From Firmicutes bacterium UBA5389 (GTDB taxonomy: Bacteria > Bacillota > DTU025): a DNA stretch of 22,878 nucleotides. Below the pieces are notes generated by a model. That model did no database searches, had not been told where the DNA came from, and saw only the letters and a list, made by a program, of their open reading frames with translations. The stretch is taken from positions 16,392-39,269 of the forward strand of contig DHON01000070.1 of the NCBI GenBank assembly GCA_002409965.1. The letters run 5' to 3'. Positions 7,933 to 15,820 of the stretch are shown piece by piece (positions within the stretch are counted from its first letter, which is position 1; each line of letters begins with the position of its first letter). The position numbers were made by a program, and so were the translations under genes.

Positions 7933-8467
7933 GCTTGGGCCTAGTGCGCGCCAAGGTGAGATGGGCATCGCCTATCTTGGAGATGTCCAGCCTCACCGGC
8001 ACAGCCACCCGCTTCAGATGCATGCCGATGAAAGTATCTCCAATGTCCATCCCCGCGTGAGCTGCGATGCTCTCCACCACTACGGGGTCGAGGTAATCCT
8101 TCATGGCGGCCGCCGCCAGCGCTCCGCCCGCCTTCAGCTGCGGGATCACCGTCACCAGTTCCAGCCCGTAGCGGTCGGCGCATTCACGCTCAACCACGAG
8201 CGCCCTGTTGAGATGCTCGCAGCATTGAACAGCGAGGTACAACTGGTTCTCGCGAATGATGGGCAAGAGCCCCGACATTATCGCCTCGGCAACATCGGCG
8301 CTGGACGCGGATCCGATCCTCTCGCCCATGATCTCGCTGGTGCTGCACCCAACTACCACGATATCATGCGGTTTCAGCCGGGCTACGGCCAGAAGCCCCC
8401 GAAGAGCCTTGGCCGCATCGGATGTTAGGTCCGCCGTCAAGTCCGTCGTCAAGTCCGTCATGTTCAT
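7895..8467 (-). CDS. DUF436 / YwlG family protein (TIGR01440-like)
   Basis: This 190-residue protein belongs to a conserved Firmicutes family of unknown function (B. subtilis YwlG). Recognisable blocks are VVVGCSTSEIMGERIG near residue 38, VQCCEHLNRALVVE near residue 80, and the C-terminal DTFIGMHLKRVAVPVR. Conserved Cys residues occur in the first two. The N-terminus carries a short extra stretch of DLT-T, DLT-A, DLT repeats, encoded by a 12-bp tandem repeat at 8429-8460 (unit gtccgtcgtcaa), which is probably not part of the core fold. The ATG at 8467 is used because AGGAG lies about 10 nt upstream; a second ATG is at 8461. It is transcribed alone, between the two large operons. No function should be assigned. 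Confidence 0.88.
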   Translation of the reverse strand: MNMTDLTTDLTADLTSDAAKALRGLLAVARLKPHDIVVVGCSTSEIMGERIGSASSADVAEAIMSGLLPIIRENQLYLAVQCCEHLNRALVVERECADRYGLELVTVIPQLKAGGALAAAAMKDYLDPVVVESIAAHAGMDIGDTFIGMHLKRVAVPVRLDISKIGDAHLTLARTRPKLIGGERALYPKS

Positions 8468-8958
8468 GTCTTCTCACTCCTGTCGTTCGGCATAACTACT
8501 ATCTGCCCGATTTCGAGGCGGGTTTTCGCCTATCTGCCAGGTTTCACAGCGATGGGTGATGCATGATCGAGCGTATAGGTGCGTAGAGCGAACTAGGGTG
8601 AGTTGGTTTTACATATCAACCCATTGCGACTAGCACACTACGGTATTGTATGGAGAAACATCCCGTTTCCCAGCCTCAAAACCTGGGCGGCCGCCGCGGC
8701 AGACCTTAGATTCTCCGACCGTCCGAGGTTCATGCGACCATACACTCAGTTATGCACCAACCATTGCTGCGATTCGCTGCACATAGAGATAAAAGCGCCT
8801 CGAAAACCAGCGAATCCTAAAGGCCAGCCAAACTTGGTTGTCGCAACAACCCGCCAGCTTACGGCTGTGTACATCCGTTGCCGGCGGTCGCGTGCAGATC
8901 TGGGATCTGGGACGTTTGGGATGTCTGAGACGAAGGTGCGCCCACGCCGCCACCCGCC
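8468..8958. other. Intergenic stretch with one shared repeat
   Basis: About 490 bp between the DUF436 gene and the end of the nucleoside transporter operon hold no convincing gene; the 126-codon plus-strand frame crossing it has no family features and runs into the permease gene. Visible elements are a small stem AGGCG/CGCCT near 8515-8530, a perfect 6-bp stem with a CGCA loop at 8836-8851 that might be a weak terminator for the transporter operon on the minus strand, and the repeat at 8870-8898. Confidence 0.5.
8870..8898. repeat. Copy A of a dispersed 29-bp motif
   Basis: This 29-bp sequence, starting tacatccgttgc and continuing cggtcgcgt, matches 18394-18422 at 25 of 29 positions in the same orientation. 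Both copies are intergenic. In the other copy the motif forms the core of a stem; here the flanking pairing bases (TCCGTA/TACGGA) are not kept. Confidence 0.55.
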
Positions 8959-9903
8959 CTACCTCCCATGCCCCGACTCATAATGCTTCCCCAGGGCCGC
9001 GGGCGGCCTCGACCGGACGACTGCGCCTGCCAGGATCAGGATAGTGAGGATGTAGGGGATCATCTGTATGATCTCCACAGCAAGCGGTATCTGAGCTGTC
9101 TGCATGCGCATCTGTATGGCGTCGGTGAACGAGAACAGGAAGCTGGCGCCCAGGCCGCCGAGGGGATTCCAGCCGCCGAATATGCATGCCGCCAAGGCCA
9201 TGTAGCCGCGCCCGGCCGACATGTCCTTGCTGAACCAGTTGAGCTGGGCCAGCGACAGGTAAGCCCCGCCCAGCCCGGCCAGGCATCCGCTGAGGATCAC
9301 GCAGAAGTACTGTACTGCGCGCACGTTTATGCCAACGGTATCGGCGGCCTCCGGGTGCTCGCCCGTCATCCTTATGCGAAGCCCGAGGGGCGTCCTGAAC
9401 ATCACCACCCAGCCCAGCGCAATCAGGGCCAGACCTATATAGACCAGGGGCGAATGCACACCCAGAATGGTCCCGAGCACCGGTATGTCGCGCAACCCGG
9501 GCACTGACCACGTTCCGAGGCCGGCGACCATGTCGGTAGCGCCCTTGCGCTTCCATATGGCCTGCATCAGCCACGTGGTGGCGCCTGAAGCCAAGATGTT
9601 TATCCCAACGCCTGTGACAACGTGGTCCGCCTTAAGCCGAATGGCAAACACCGCAAGGATGGCGCCGATGACCCCCCCGCCGGCCACCGCCAGCAGAATC
9701 CCCAGCCACGGACTGCCTGTGAAGTGCGATCCGAGCACCCCGCAGAACGCTCCCGCCAGCATCATGCCTTCGAGCCCGATGTTGACCACTCCGGACCTCT
9801 CGGAAAACGCCCCGCCCATCGCAGCCAGGGCAATGGGGGTGGCCATCCTGATTGTTGCCGTGAGGTTATTGATATTGAACACCACATCTGCAAACCCGCT
9901 CAT
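8959..9903 (-). CDS. yufQ: BMP-type nucleoside ABC transporter permease, YufQ/PnrE-like
   Basis: This 314-residue inner-membrane permease is one of the two pore subunits of a YufNOPQ/PnrABCDE-like importer for nucleosides. Conserved stretches include IRMATPIALAAMGGAFSERSGVVNIGLEGMM split over residues about 15-45, HVVTGVGINILASGATTW, and FRTPLGLRIRMTGEHPEAADTVGI, a cytoplasmic loop that contacts the ATPase. About eight hydrophobic helices are visible. The ATG at 9903 overlaps the TGA of the preceding permease (ATGA) and has GGAGGG upstream, so the much longer open frame reaching 10101 is not the true start. It is the last gene of the six-gene cluster. Confidence 0.92.
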   Translation of the reverse strand: MSGFADVVFNINNLTATIRMATPIALAAMGGAFSERSGVVNIGLEGMMLAGAFCGVLGSHFTGSPWLGILLAVAGGGVIGAILAVFAIRLKADHVVTGVGINILASGATTWLMQAIWKRKGATDMVAGLGTWSVPGLRDIPVLGTILGVHSPLVYIGLALIALGWVVMFRTPLGLRIRMTGEHPEAADTVGINVRAVQYFCVILSGCLAGLGGAYLSLAQLNWFSKDMSAGRGYMALAACIFGGWNPLGGLGASFLFSFTDAIQMRMQTAQIPLAVEIIQMIPYILTILILAGAVVRSRPPAALGKHYESGHGR

Positions 9904-10958
9904 GCCCGCCCTCCGCCTTTCTCCGACAAACGACTCCGCGATTTGAGGAGCATGCTCCCGAGCGCGGGCGCAGCCACGAACAGTATCACCAATCCCTGCA
10001 CCATGGTCATCAGCTCCATTGGTATCCCCGCGAAAAGCTGCATAGACTGGCCGCCCGACTGCAGCGCCCCGAAGAGAAAAGCCGCAGGGATGACCGCCCA
10101 CATACTCTTGCCCGCAATGACGGCCACCGCGATCCCGGTGAAGCCGTAGCCGGGTGAGAAATAGGGGATGAACCTGTACAGCGTCCCCATGGACTCCACT
10201 GATCCGGCAAGGCCCGCAACGGCTCCGCTGATCATCATGGCCTGAACCGTTCTTGCGGCCACATTCACTCCGCCGTACTCAGCGGCATGCGGGTTTTGCC
10301 CCACAGCCTGTATCTCGTAGCCCAGCACGCTCCTTCGCATCACCCGGTCGAGAAGCGCGACGGCGAGAATGCCTATGACTATGCCAAGCGAGACGCGGGT
10401 CCCAGGCACGAGCTCAGGCAGCCTGGAGCCTGGCGGGAGCAATACAGTCTGGTCTACCGGGCCAGGGTCTCTGAAGTAGGTCTTTACCAGGAACGTTGTG
10501 AGAGATATGGCTATGTAGTTGAGCATGATCGTGGTGACGACCTCATGCGCGCCTATCTTGGCCTTGAGATACCCGGGCAGAAAGCCCAGCGCAGCGCCGG
10601 CGCCCGCCCCCGCCGTAAGCGCGATGATCACGCGAAACGCCGGCGGCAGCCCGGAAAGCGCCAATGCAACCACGGCAGATGCTAGTGCGCCCACATAGAG
10701 CTGCCCCTCAGCCCCCACGTTGAACAGGCCGCACTGGAACGCAAGCGCCACTGCAAGCCCTGTAAAGAGCAGAGGAGTCGACATCACCACGGTAGTTGCG
10801 AGGCTGTATACTCCTCCGAAAGCCCCCATCAAGAGGTTGGAGTATGCCTCTTTAACACTGTAGCCGGAAGTCCCGATCAGAACAGCCCCTATCACCAGCG
10901 CCAACAGCACCGCGATGGCTGAGTACGCGAACCTTGATACATCCCCTCGAAGGCCCAT
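9900..10958 (-). CDS. yufP: BMP-type nucleoside ABC transporter permease, YufP/PnrD-like
   Basis: This 352-residue membrane subunit is the second permease of the importer. Diagnostic segments are TPLLFTGLAVALAFQCGLFNVGAEGQ near residue 60, KAKIGAHEVVTTIMLNYIA near residue 130, and the ATPase-contact loop VLGYEIQAVGQNPHAAEYGG near residue 232. Hydrophobic helices run throughout, with a basic tail (SRSRLSEKGGG). The ATG is 3 nt after the ATPase stop, and the GAGGTGTG site lies over that stop, so the two are translationally coupled. The 4-nt overlap with the next permease continues the coupling. Confidence 0.93.
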   Translation of the reverse strand: MGLRGDVSRFAYSAIAVLLALVIGAVLIGTSGYSVKEAYSNLLMGAFGGVYSLATTVVMSTPLLFTGLAVALAFQCGLFNVGAEGQLYVGALASAVVALALSGLPPAFRVIIALTAGAGAGAALGFLPGYLKAKIGAHEVVTTIMLNYIAISLTTFLVKTYFRDPGPVDQTVLLPPGSRLPELVPGTRVSLGIVIGILAVALLDRVMRRSVLGYEIQAVGQNPHAAEYGGVNVAARTVQAMMISGAVAGLAGSVESMGTLYRFIPYFSPGYGFTGIAVAVIAGKSMWAVIPAAFLFGALQSGGQSMQLFAGIPMELMTMVQGLVILFVAAPALGSMLLKSRSRLSEKGGGRA

Positions 10959-10961
10959 CGG

Positions 10962-12476
10962 TCACACCTCGTTCCTCTGTCCGGTCATTAGCAGCCCGAG
11001 CTCGCGCTCGGTGAATTGACTGGCCGGACGCACGTCCACTATTCGGCCTTCATAGATAACGGCTATCCTGTCAGACAGCTCAAGCACCTCGTCAAGCTCC
11101 GCGGATATGAGGAGGACCGCCTTTCCCCGGTTGCGGCTGGCGAGGATCTGCTCCCTGATGTAGTGGGTAGCTCCAACGTCCAGTCCACGTGTGGGCTGCG
11201 CCGCCACCACGACGCTATGGGGACGGGCCAGCTCGCGTCCGACCAGCATTTTCTGTTGGTTTCCTCCCGACAGTGAACCCATAGGCTGATCGATGGACTC
11301 AGCACGCACATCGTACTCGGCGACGATGCTCCGAGCGTGTTCACGCACCGCATTTTCGAGGAGCAGCCCGCGTCGACTGAAATCCGCGCAGCGATGCGTG
11401 CCCAGCACTGAGTTTCGAGCCAGGCTGAACGAATCGACCATCCCCCGCTTCAGCCTGTCGGAAGGAATGTAGGCAACGCCTCTGTCCCTGATCCCTCCGG
11501 TGTCGAGGCCGGTCACATCCTGTCCGGTCAAGGCGATCTTGCCCTTGCCCGGCCTGCGCAGCCCGGTCACCACTTCCTCAAGTTCCAGCTGGCCATTGCC
11601 GTCAACGCCGGCGATGCCCAGCACCTCGCCGCTCCTCACGGCCAAACTCACACCGGAAAGCCGCGCGCGACCTCCTTTCCTTCCGGCCACCGATACGTCC
11701 CTGAGCTCAAGCAAAACCGCTTGCCTCGGCGGTGTCCGCTCATCGTCATGCACGGGAAGACTGCGCCCCACCATCATCTCGACCAGACTGTCGGGTGTAG
11801 CATCGGCAGTGCATACAGTGCCGATGGTCTTGCCGTCGCGCAGCACGGTCACTCGGTCGGAGATCTCCATGGTCTCCTTGAGCTTGTGCGTGATGAATAC
11901 GATGGCCGTCCCGGATTCCCTAAGAGCTCGCATAACGGTGAATAGTTCGTCCACCTCAGGGGGCGTGAGCACCGCAGTCGGCTCGTCCAGGATGAGCGTA
12001 CGCGCCCCCCTCATGAGGGCCTTGACTATCTCCACTCTCTGCTGCTGCCCAACGGATATGTCTTCTACCACAGCGTCCGGGTCGACGGCCAGGCCGTAGC
12101 GCTCCGAGACCTCCCGGATGCGCCGGCGCGCGCATTCCCGGTCGAGCAGGCCGCGTCGCCGCGGTTCACATCCGGCGACTATGTTCTCGGCAACGGTGAG
12201 ACGCTCAGCCAGCATGAAGTGTTGGTGCACCATTCCGATGCCGAGCGAGATCGCATCGCGAGGCCCCGCGATCTGCGCCGGTCGATCGTTTACGTATATG
12301 GAGCCGGAGTCGGCGCGGTAGAGCCCGAACAAGATCCGCATCAGCGTGCTCTTCCCCGCACCGTTCTCGCCCAACAGACAATGGATTTCGCCCGGAAGCG
12401 CGGCGAAACACACTCCGTCGTTAGCCGCAACGCTTCCAAAGCGTTTAGTGATGTTCTCCATTCGAACAGCATACAT
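10962..12476 (-). CDS. yufO: BMP-type nucleoside ABC transporter ATPase, YufO/PnrC-like
   Basis: This 504-residue double ATPase energises import through YufPQ. The first cassette is complete: Walker A GENGAGKST at 36-44, signature SVGQQQRVEI at 141-150, Walker B LILDEPTA at 161-168 and H-loop His197. The second is of the degenerate sugar/nucleoside-importer type: GVDGNGQ replaces Walker A near 290, LSGGNQQK is at 402-409, and AAQPTRGLD at 425-433 has Gln where the catalytic Glu normally sits. One working ATP site is therefore expected, as in this family. The start at 12476 has AAGGGG about 11 nt upstream; an ATG five codons later is an alternative without a site. It is separated from bmpA by 160 nt holding a hairpin. 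Confidence 0.94.
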   Translation of the reverse strand: MYAVRMENITKRFGSVAANDGVCFAALPGEIHCLLGENGAGKSTLMRILFGLYRADSGSIYVNDRPAQIAGPRDAISLGIGMVHQHFMLAERLTVAENIVAGCEPRRRGLLDRECARRRIREVSERYGLAVDPDAVVEDISVGQQQRVEIVKALMRGARTLILDEPTAVLTPPEVDELFTVMRALRESGTAIVFITHKLKETMEISDRVTVLRDGKTIGTVCTADATPDSLVEMMVGRSLPVHDDERTPPRQAVLLELRDVSVAGRKGGRARLSGVSLAVRSGEVLGIAGVDGNGQLELEEVVTGLRRPGKGKIALTGQDVTGLDTGGIRDRGVAYIPSDRLKRGMVDSFSLARNSVLGTHRCADFSRRGLLLENAVREHARSIVAEYDVRAESIDQPMGSLSGGNQQKMLVGRELARPHSVVVAAQPTRGLDVGATHYIREQILASRNRGKAVLLISAELDEVLELSDRIAVIYEGRIVDVRPASQFTERELGLLMTGQRNEV

Positions 12477-12516
12477 CGCACGGCGAACCCCTTTTCAACC
12501 ACAACCTAGCAAGGCA

Positions 12517-12533
12517 GGGGGAGAGCATCCCCC
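12517..12533 (-). promoter_or_regulatory. GC hairpin between bmpA and the ATPase gene
   Basis: A perfect 6-bp stem GGGGGA/TCCCCC with a 5-nt loop lies within a wider imperfect one (gcag/ctgc arms with a 2-nt bulge), in the 160-nt gap behind the binding-protein gene. No T tract follows on the minus strand. Like the hairpin behind tctC, it may stabilise the binding-protein message or cause partial termination. Confidence 0.45.
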
Positions 12534-12636
12534 CGCCTGCATGCGTCGAGCTAATGCCGCAACACGCTGCCTGGTGCCATCAACTGCCGCGGCGCAGCGA
12601 CCACGCAGCAACCATGCTGCAACTGCAGACTGCTAG

Positions 12637-13689
12637 TCACTGCTTACCGAGTGCCTTCAACCAGGGCTCAACCTTGTCGATGTCATCGGGCACCTTGAGC
12701 TCGCCAGACGCTACCTTCGCAGCGAGCTTATCGACCTGCGCGATTATGTCGGCCGGCACCAGGTTCCTGGAGTAGCCAAGCGCGCCCTCCGACAGCCCAA
12801 GCAGGTTGACGCCAGGTGTAAACTTCCCCTTCAGCACGGCGTCTATGGCCATGTACACCGTGTTGTCCACAAGCTTCATTCCATTAGTAAGTATATTGTT
12901 CGGCGCAAGATAGCCCTGGTCGGAGTCGGCCCCGATAGCGTAGCGGTTACGCTCCTCTGCCGCCTTGATCCCGCCGAGTCCTGAACGACCGGCAGCAAGC
13001 CACAGCACATCGACGCCCTCGTCCAGCATGGCGTTGGCCATCTCTTTGCACTTGGCCGGGTCGGCCCAGTGGCCCACATACGCATGTTTCACCTGAACCT
13101 TGGGGTTTGCGTACCGGGCGCCGGCAATATATCCGGCGACGTTGGCGCGGATAAGCGGAATATCCATACCTCCGATGACTCCGACGATCTGCTTGTCGGC
13201 AACGATCCGAGGATCGCCCTTCTTGGCAGTCATGAGCCCCGCTATTGCGCCGACCACGAACCCGCGCTCAGCCTCCCTGTACGCGTAGGATGCCACGTTG
13301 GGCGCATCGACTACTGTGTCCACGATGGCGAACTTCTGATTGGGGAACCTGGCCGACACAGTCTGAAGCGCGTCTGCCTGGTCGAAACCGATGGATATGA
13401 TGAGATCGTACTTGCGTGTCTGGGCGAAGCGCGTCAAGAGACTCTCGTACTCGGCTACAGCCTGGGGTTCGACCTTGTCGAACTCTATTCCCAGTTCTTT
13501 TTCTGCGCGCTTCATGCCATCGTAGGCAGAGTCGTTAAACGACTTGTCGCCGAGCCCGCCTGTGGCGAACACAATAGCCATCCTGGGCTTGGCCGCGGCG
13601 GTGCCCACGCCCGATGCGCCGATCCCCATTACCATTGCCGCAATCAAGGCGATGCCGAGCAGCACTGAAAACTTCCTGGCCTTTCTCAT
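12637..13689 (-). CDS. bmpA: BMP-family substrate-binding protein (PnrA-like nucleoside binding)
   Basis: This 350-residue secreted or lipid-free binding protein is the substrate-capture part of the nucleoside importer. The N-terminus is a signal peptide: MRKARKF, a hydrophobic stretch, and a likely cut at AAA/KPR near residue 33. No lipobox cysteine is seen, which is unusual for a Gram-positive binding protein. Family motifs follow: VFATGGLGDKSFNDSAYDGM at the start of the mature part, ISIGFDQADAL, and DSDQGYLAPNNILTNGMKLVDN near the C-terminal third. The ATG has AGGAGGGAG about 9 nt upstream; the open frame further upstream to 13767 has no site. It lies 114 nt after the alcohol dehydrogenase gene and 160 nt before the ATPase gene. 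Confidence 0.93.
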   Translation of the reverse strand: MRKARKFSVLLGIALIAAMVMGIGASGVGTAAAKPRMAIVFATGGLGDKSFNDSAYDGMKRAEKELGIEFDKVEPQAVAEYESLLTRFAQTRKYDLIISIGFDQADALQTVSARFPNQKFAIVDTVVDAPNVASYAYREAERGFVVGAIAGLMTAKKGDPRIVADKQIVGVIGGMDIPLIRANVAGYIAGARYANPKVQVKHAYVGHWADPAKCKEMANAMLDEGVDVLWLAAGRSGLGGIKAAEERNRYAIGADSDQGYLAPNNILTNGMKLVDNTVYMAIDAVLKGKFTPGVNLLGLSEGALGYSRNLVPADIIAQVDKLAAKVASGELKVPDDIDKVEPWLKALGKQ

Positions 13690-13803
13690 CTCTCGAACTC
13701 CCTCCTGCAAATTGATTGTTGTGCGATATGGCCCTATCTGGCCATCCCCGCCAGTTCGGCAACTCACAATTCGACGCCTCTTGCAGCCCCTCCTCCCTGC
13801 CGC

Positions 13804-14769
13804 TCATAGGCCGGCTCCGAAGTCAATCAGTATCTTCAAGCTCCCGTGGGAGCGCGCTCTTTCGAACGCGCGGATTGCCTCATCGGCAGGGAAAACCGCG
13901 TCGATAAGCGGTTCAGTCGCGACCGCCCCCATCTCGAGGAGTCGCAGCGCAGGCGGGAATGGGCCACACCGCGAGCCTATGCAGGCGATCTCCTTGCGCA
14001 CTATGGGTGTAAGGTTGATGGGAGCGCCCTCGTGAAAGGTGCTTTTCAGCACAATGACCCCCTTGGGACGCACGATTGCCATGGCGGTTTCCATCCCCGA
14101 TGGGCTGCCGGTGCAGTCGACCGCAACATCCACCCTCCCAGCGTAATCCGATGCGACCGCCGCCTCCATGCCCATGCTCTTCGCAATCCCTAGTTTCTCC
14201 AGGTGCTTGCCCAGCACTACAACGCGATGCCCAGAGGCGTGTATGGCCTGAGCTGTCAGGAGACCCAGTTTGCCGTCGCCGATCACCGCGACCATGTCAG
14301 TAGGCCGAATATGGACCTGCTCTGCGACTTCCAGCCCAGCCGCCAAGGGTTCCGCGAAGACCGCCTGCCGGTCAGTGACTGAATCCGGCACAATGTGGAG
14401 ATTCCGCTCAGGCAAGACGACATAGTCTGCAAAGCAGCCCGGCCAGCCATTTATGCCCATAGCTTTGACATTATCGCAATGGCGAGGGTTGCCGCTTTGG
14501 CACATTCGACACTCGCCGCAGCTTATGTTGATCTCTCCCACGACGCGTTTTCCGATCAGACCGGCATCGTCAGCGTCCTCGACCCTGCCCACGAATTCGT
14601 GGCCCATGATCCCCGTATAGGCCAGATAACCCCGGGTCACCTCGACATCGGTATCGCAGATCCCCGCAAGGGCAACGCGTATCAGCGCCTGCCCCTTCTC
14701 CCGCGTTGGGATGGGCAAGTCCGCTACCTTCAGGGCAGCGAGGTCGGCGTCAAAAACCAGCGCTCTCAC
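13804..14769 (-). CDS. Zinc-dependent medium-chain alcohol dehydrogenase
   Basis: This is a cytosolic NAD(P)-dependent oxidoreductase of the MDR superfamily (321 residues). Catalytic zinc ligands are Cys38, His57 and Glu58 (GHEFVG), with Glu140 in the usual AEPLA motif. The four structural zinc cysteines are Cys84, 87, 90 and 98. The nucleotide-binding turn is VIGDGKLGLL near 163-171. The substrate is not evident; relatives act on polyols, threonine or simple alcohols. The GTG at 14769 gives the standard start MRALVFD and follows GGGGAGA by about 9 nt. ATGs at 14802 and 14871 would add basic residues untypical of the family. It lies 64 nt after the aldolase, so the two probably act on one pathway. 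Confidence 0.88.
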   Translation of the reverse strand: MRALVFDADLAALKVADLPIPTREKGQALIRVALAGICDTDVEVTRGYLAYTGIMGHEFVGRVEDADDAGLIGKRVVGEINISCGECRMCQSGNPRHCDNVKAMGINGWPGCFADYVVLPERNLHIVPDSVTDRQAVFAEPLAAGLEVAEQVHIRPTDMVAVIGDGKLGLLTAQAIHASGHRVVVLGKHLEKLGIAKSMGMEAAVASDYAGRVDVAVDCTGSPSGMETAMAIVRPKGVIVLKSTFHEGAPINLTPIVRKEIACIGSRCGPFPPALRLLEMGAVATEPLIDAVFPADEAIRAFERARSHGSLKILIDFGAGL

Positions 14770-14833
14770 AGGAGGCACTCTCCCCTTTCCCGCAGCAGCC
14801 ATTCTCGCAGAAATCCGTCTGCGCACGCAGTGC

Positions 14834-15490
14834 CTAACCCTCTCCCGGCTGCCCGTATGTCCTTCCGACACCGCTTTTCAGAATGTTGATCGCCTCATCG
14901 GTGATCGCCACTGCACCGCCTGCAATGGTGGCGAAGTAGTAGGTCAGACACATCTTCTCAAGCAGATCACCGATGAAAAGCGCCTGATCAAGGTCATTTC
15001 CAACACCTATCGATCCATGGTTGGCCATGAGGACCGCGTTTCGACTCCCGAGAGCTCGCACCACATTATCAGCCAACTCCGTGCTTCCGGACGTGCCATA
15101 CTCAGCCACCTCGACCTGCCCGCCGAAGGCCAAGGCACACATATCCGCTATCACCGGCAAGGGGCGCCTCGCGACAGCCAGTCCAGTTGCCAGAGGCGGA
15201 TGAACATGGACGATCGCGCCAACATCAGGCCGAGCCATGTATATCTTGCGGTGAAGGCCAGTCTCGATCGATGGAACCCGTCTCCCCGTCCTCCCGCCGG
15301 TGTCGATATCCACCTCGACAATGTCATCGGGGACAATCGCGTCGTAGTCCATGCCGGACGGCGTGATCAGGAAGCTCACGCCATCCTCGCACCGAGCGCT
15401 CACATTCCCGCTGGTGCCGATGGTCAGTCCCCTAGATAGCGTAAGGCGGCTAATCTCTATCGTCTTTTCCCGTAGCGCCTGGTCCTTCAT
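14834..15490 (-). CDS. Class II aldolase/adducin-family sugar-phosphate aldolase (FucA-like)
   Basis: This 218-residue zinc enzyme belongs to the fuculose-1-phosphate aldolase / ribulose-5-phosphate 4-epimerase family. Landmarks are the phosphate-binding GTSGNVSAR at 25-33 and ITPSGMDYD at 42-50, catalytic Glu76, and zinc ligands His95 and His97 (HVHPP) and His158 (ANHG). The length is usual. Catalytic Glu76 favours an aldolase over an epimerase, but the exact substrate cannot be read. The ATG at 15490 follows GAGAGGGG; the frame extends upstream to 15553 without a site. It is the first gene of the cluster with the alcohol dehydrogenase and nucleoside importer, suggesting it cleaves a phosphorylated (deoxy)pentose, possibly from nucleosides. 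Confidence 0.9.
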   Translation of the reverse strand: MKDQALREKTIEISRLTLSRGLTIGTSGNVSARCEDGVSFLITPSGMDYDAIVPDDIVEVDIDTGGRTGRRVPSIETGLHRKIYMARPDVGAIVHVHPPLATGLAVARRPLPVIADMCALAFGGQVEVAEYGTSGSTELADNVVRALGSRNAVLMANHGSIGVGNDLDQALFIGDLLEKMCLTYYFATIAGGAVAITDEAINILKSGVGRTYGQPGEG

Positions 15491-15714
15491 ATACCGTGCC
15501 CCTCTCAATCCGAACCGAGATAACCAGAACCACAGGCTGTATTCTCTGCCCACCGCTCGTATCCTCTACTCTTCTCCGGTCGAGGGCTGAGCGGATCTGG
15601 CAATGCCCTTGGGGTTTCGAACGAATAGCGGATCGTACTGTCTTCCCGCGACTCCCATGTGACGGCTTCGCCGCACGACCAGCTCAAAGGCATCGGCATT
15701 GTTTGGCTAACATG

Positions 15715-15742
15715 TTTGCAATTGCCCGACATATGGTATAAT
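15715..15742 (+). promoter_or_regulatory. Extended -10 promoter for the transglutaminase-fold gene
   Basis: A perfect TATAAT at 15737-15742 is preceded by TGG, giving an extended -10. TTTGCA at 15715-15720 (16-bp spacer) is a fair -35. Transcription would start near 15749, leaving a leader of about 70 nt before the gene. Confidence 0.7.
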
Positions 15743-15820
15743 CAAGCCGTACAGCCTGGGCCGTCCATTCATCCGAGCCAGGCTGTCGGCCGAAGGATAA
15801 TGCATTGGGGGAGTGCTCAT

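Noticed and set aside
8603..8983. 126-codon plus-strand frame
   Set aside because: Composition is not protein-like, no family motif is seen, and it runs antisense into the permease gene.
9904..10101. 66-codon upstream extension of the YufQ-like permease
   Set aside because: It overlaps the preceding permease gene by 200 bp; the ATGA overlap at 9900-9903 is a normal coupled start.
15491..15820. Purine riboswitch or promoter upstream of the aldolase-nucleoside importer cluster
   Set aside because: No purine-aptamer consensus and no acceptable minus-strand -35/-10 pair could be found, although a promoter must exist nearby.
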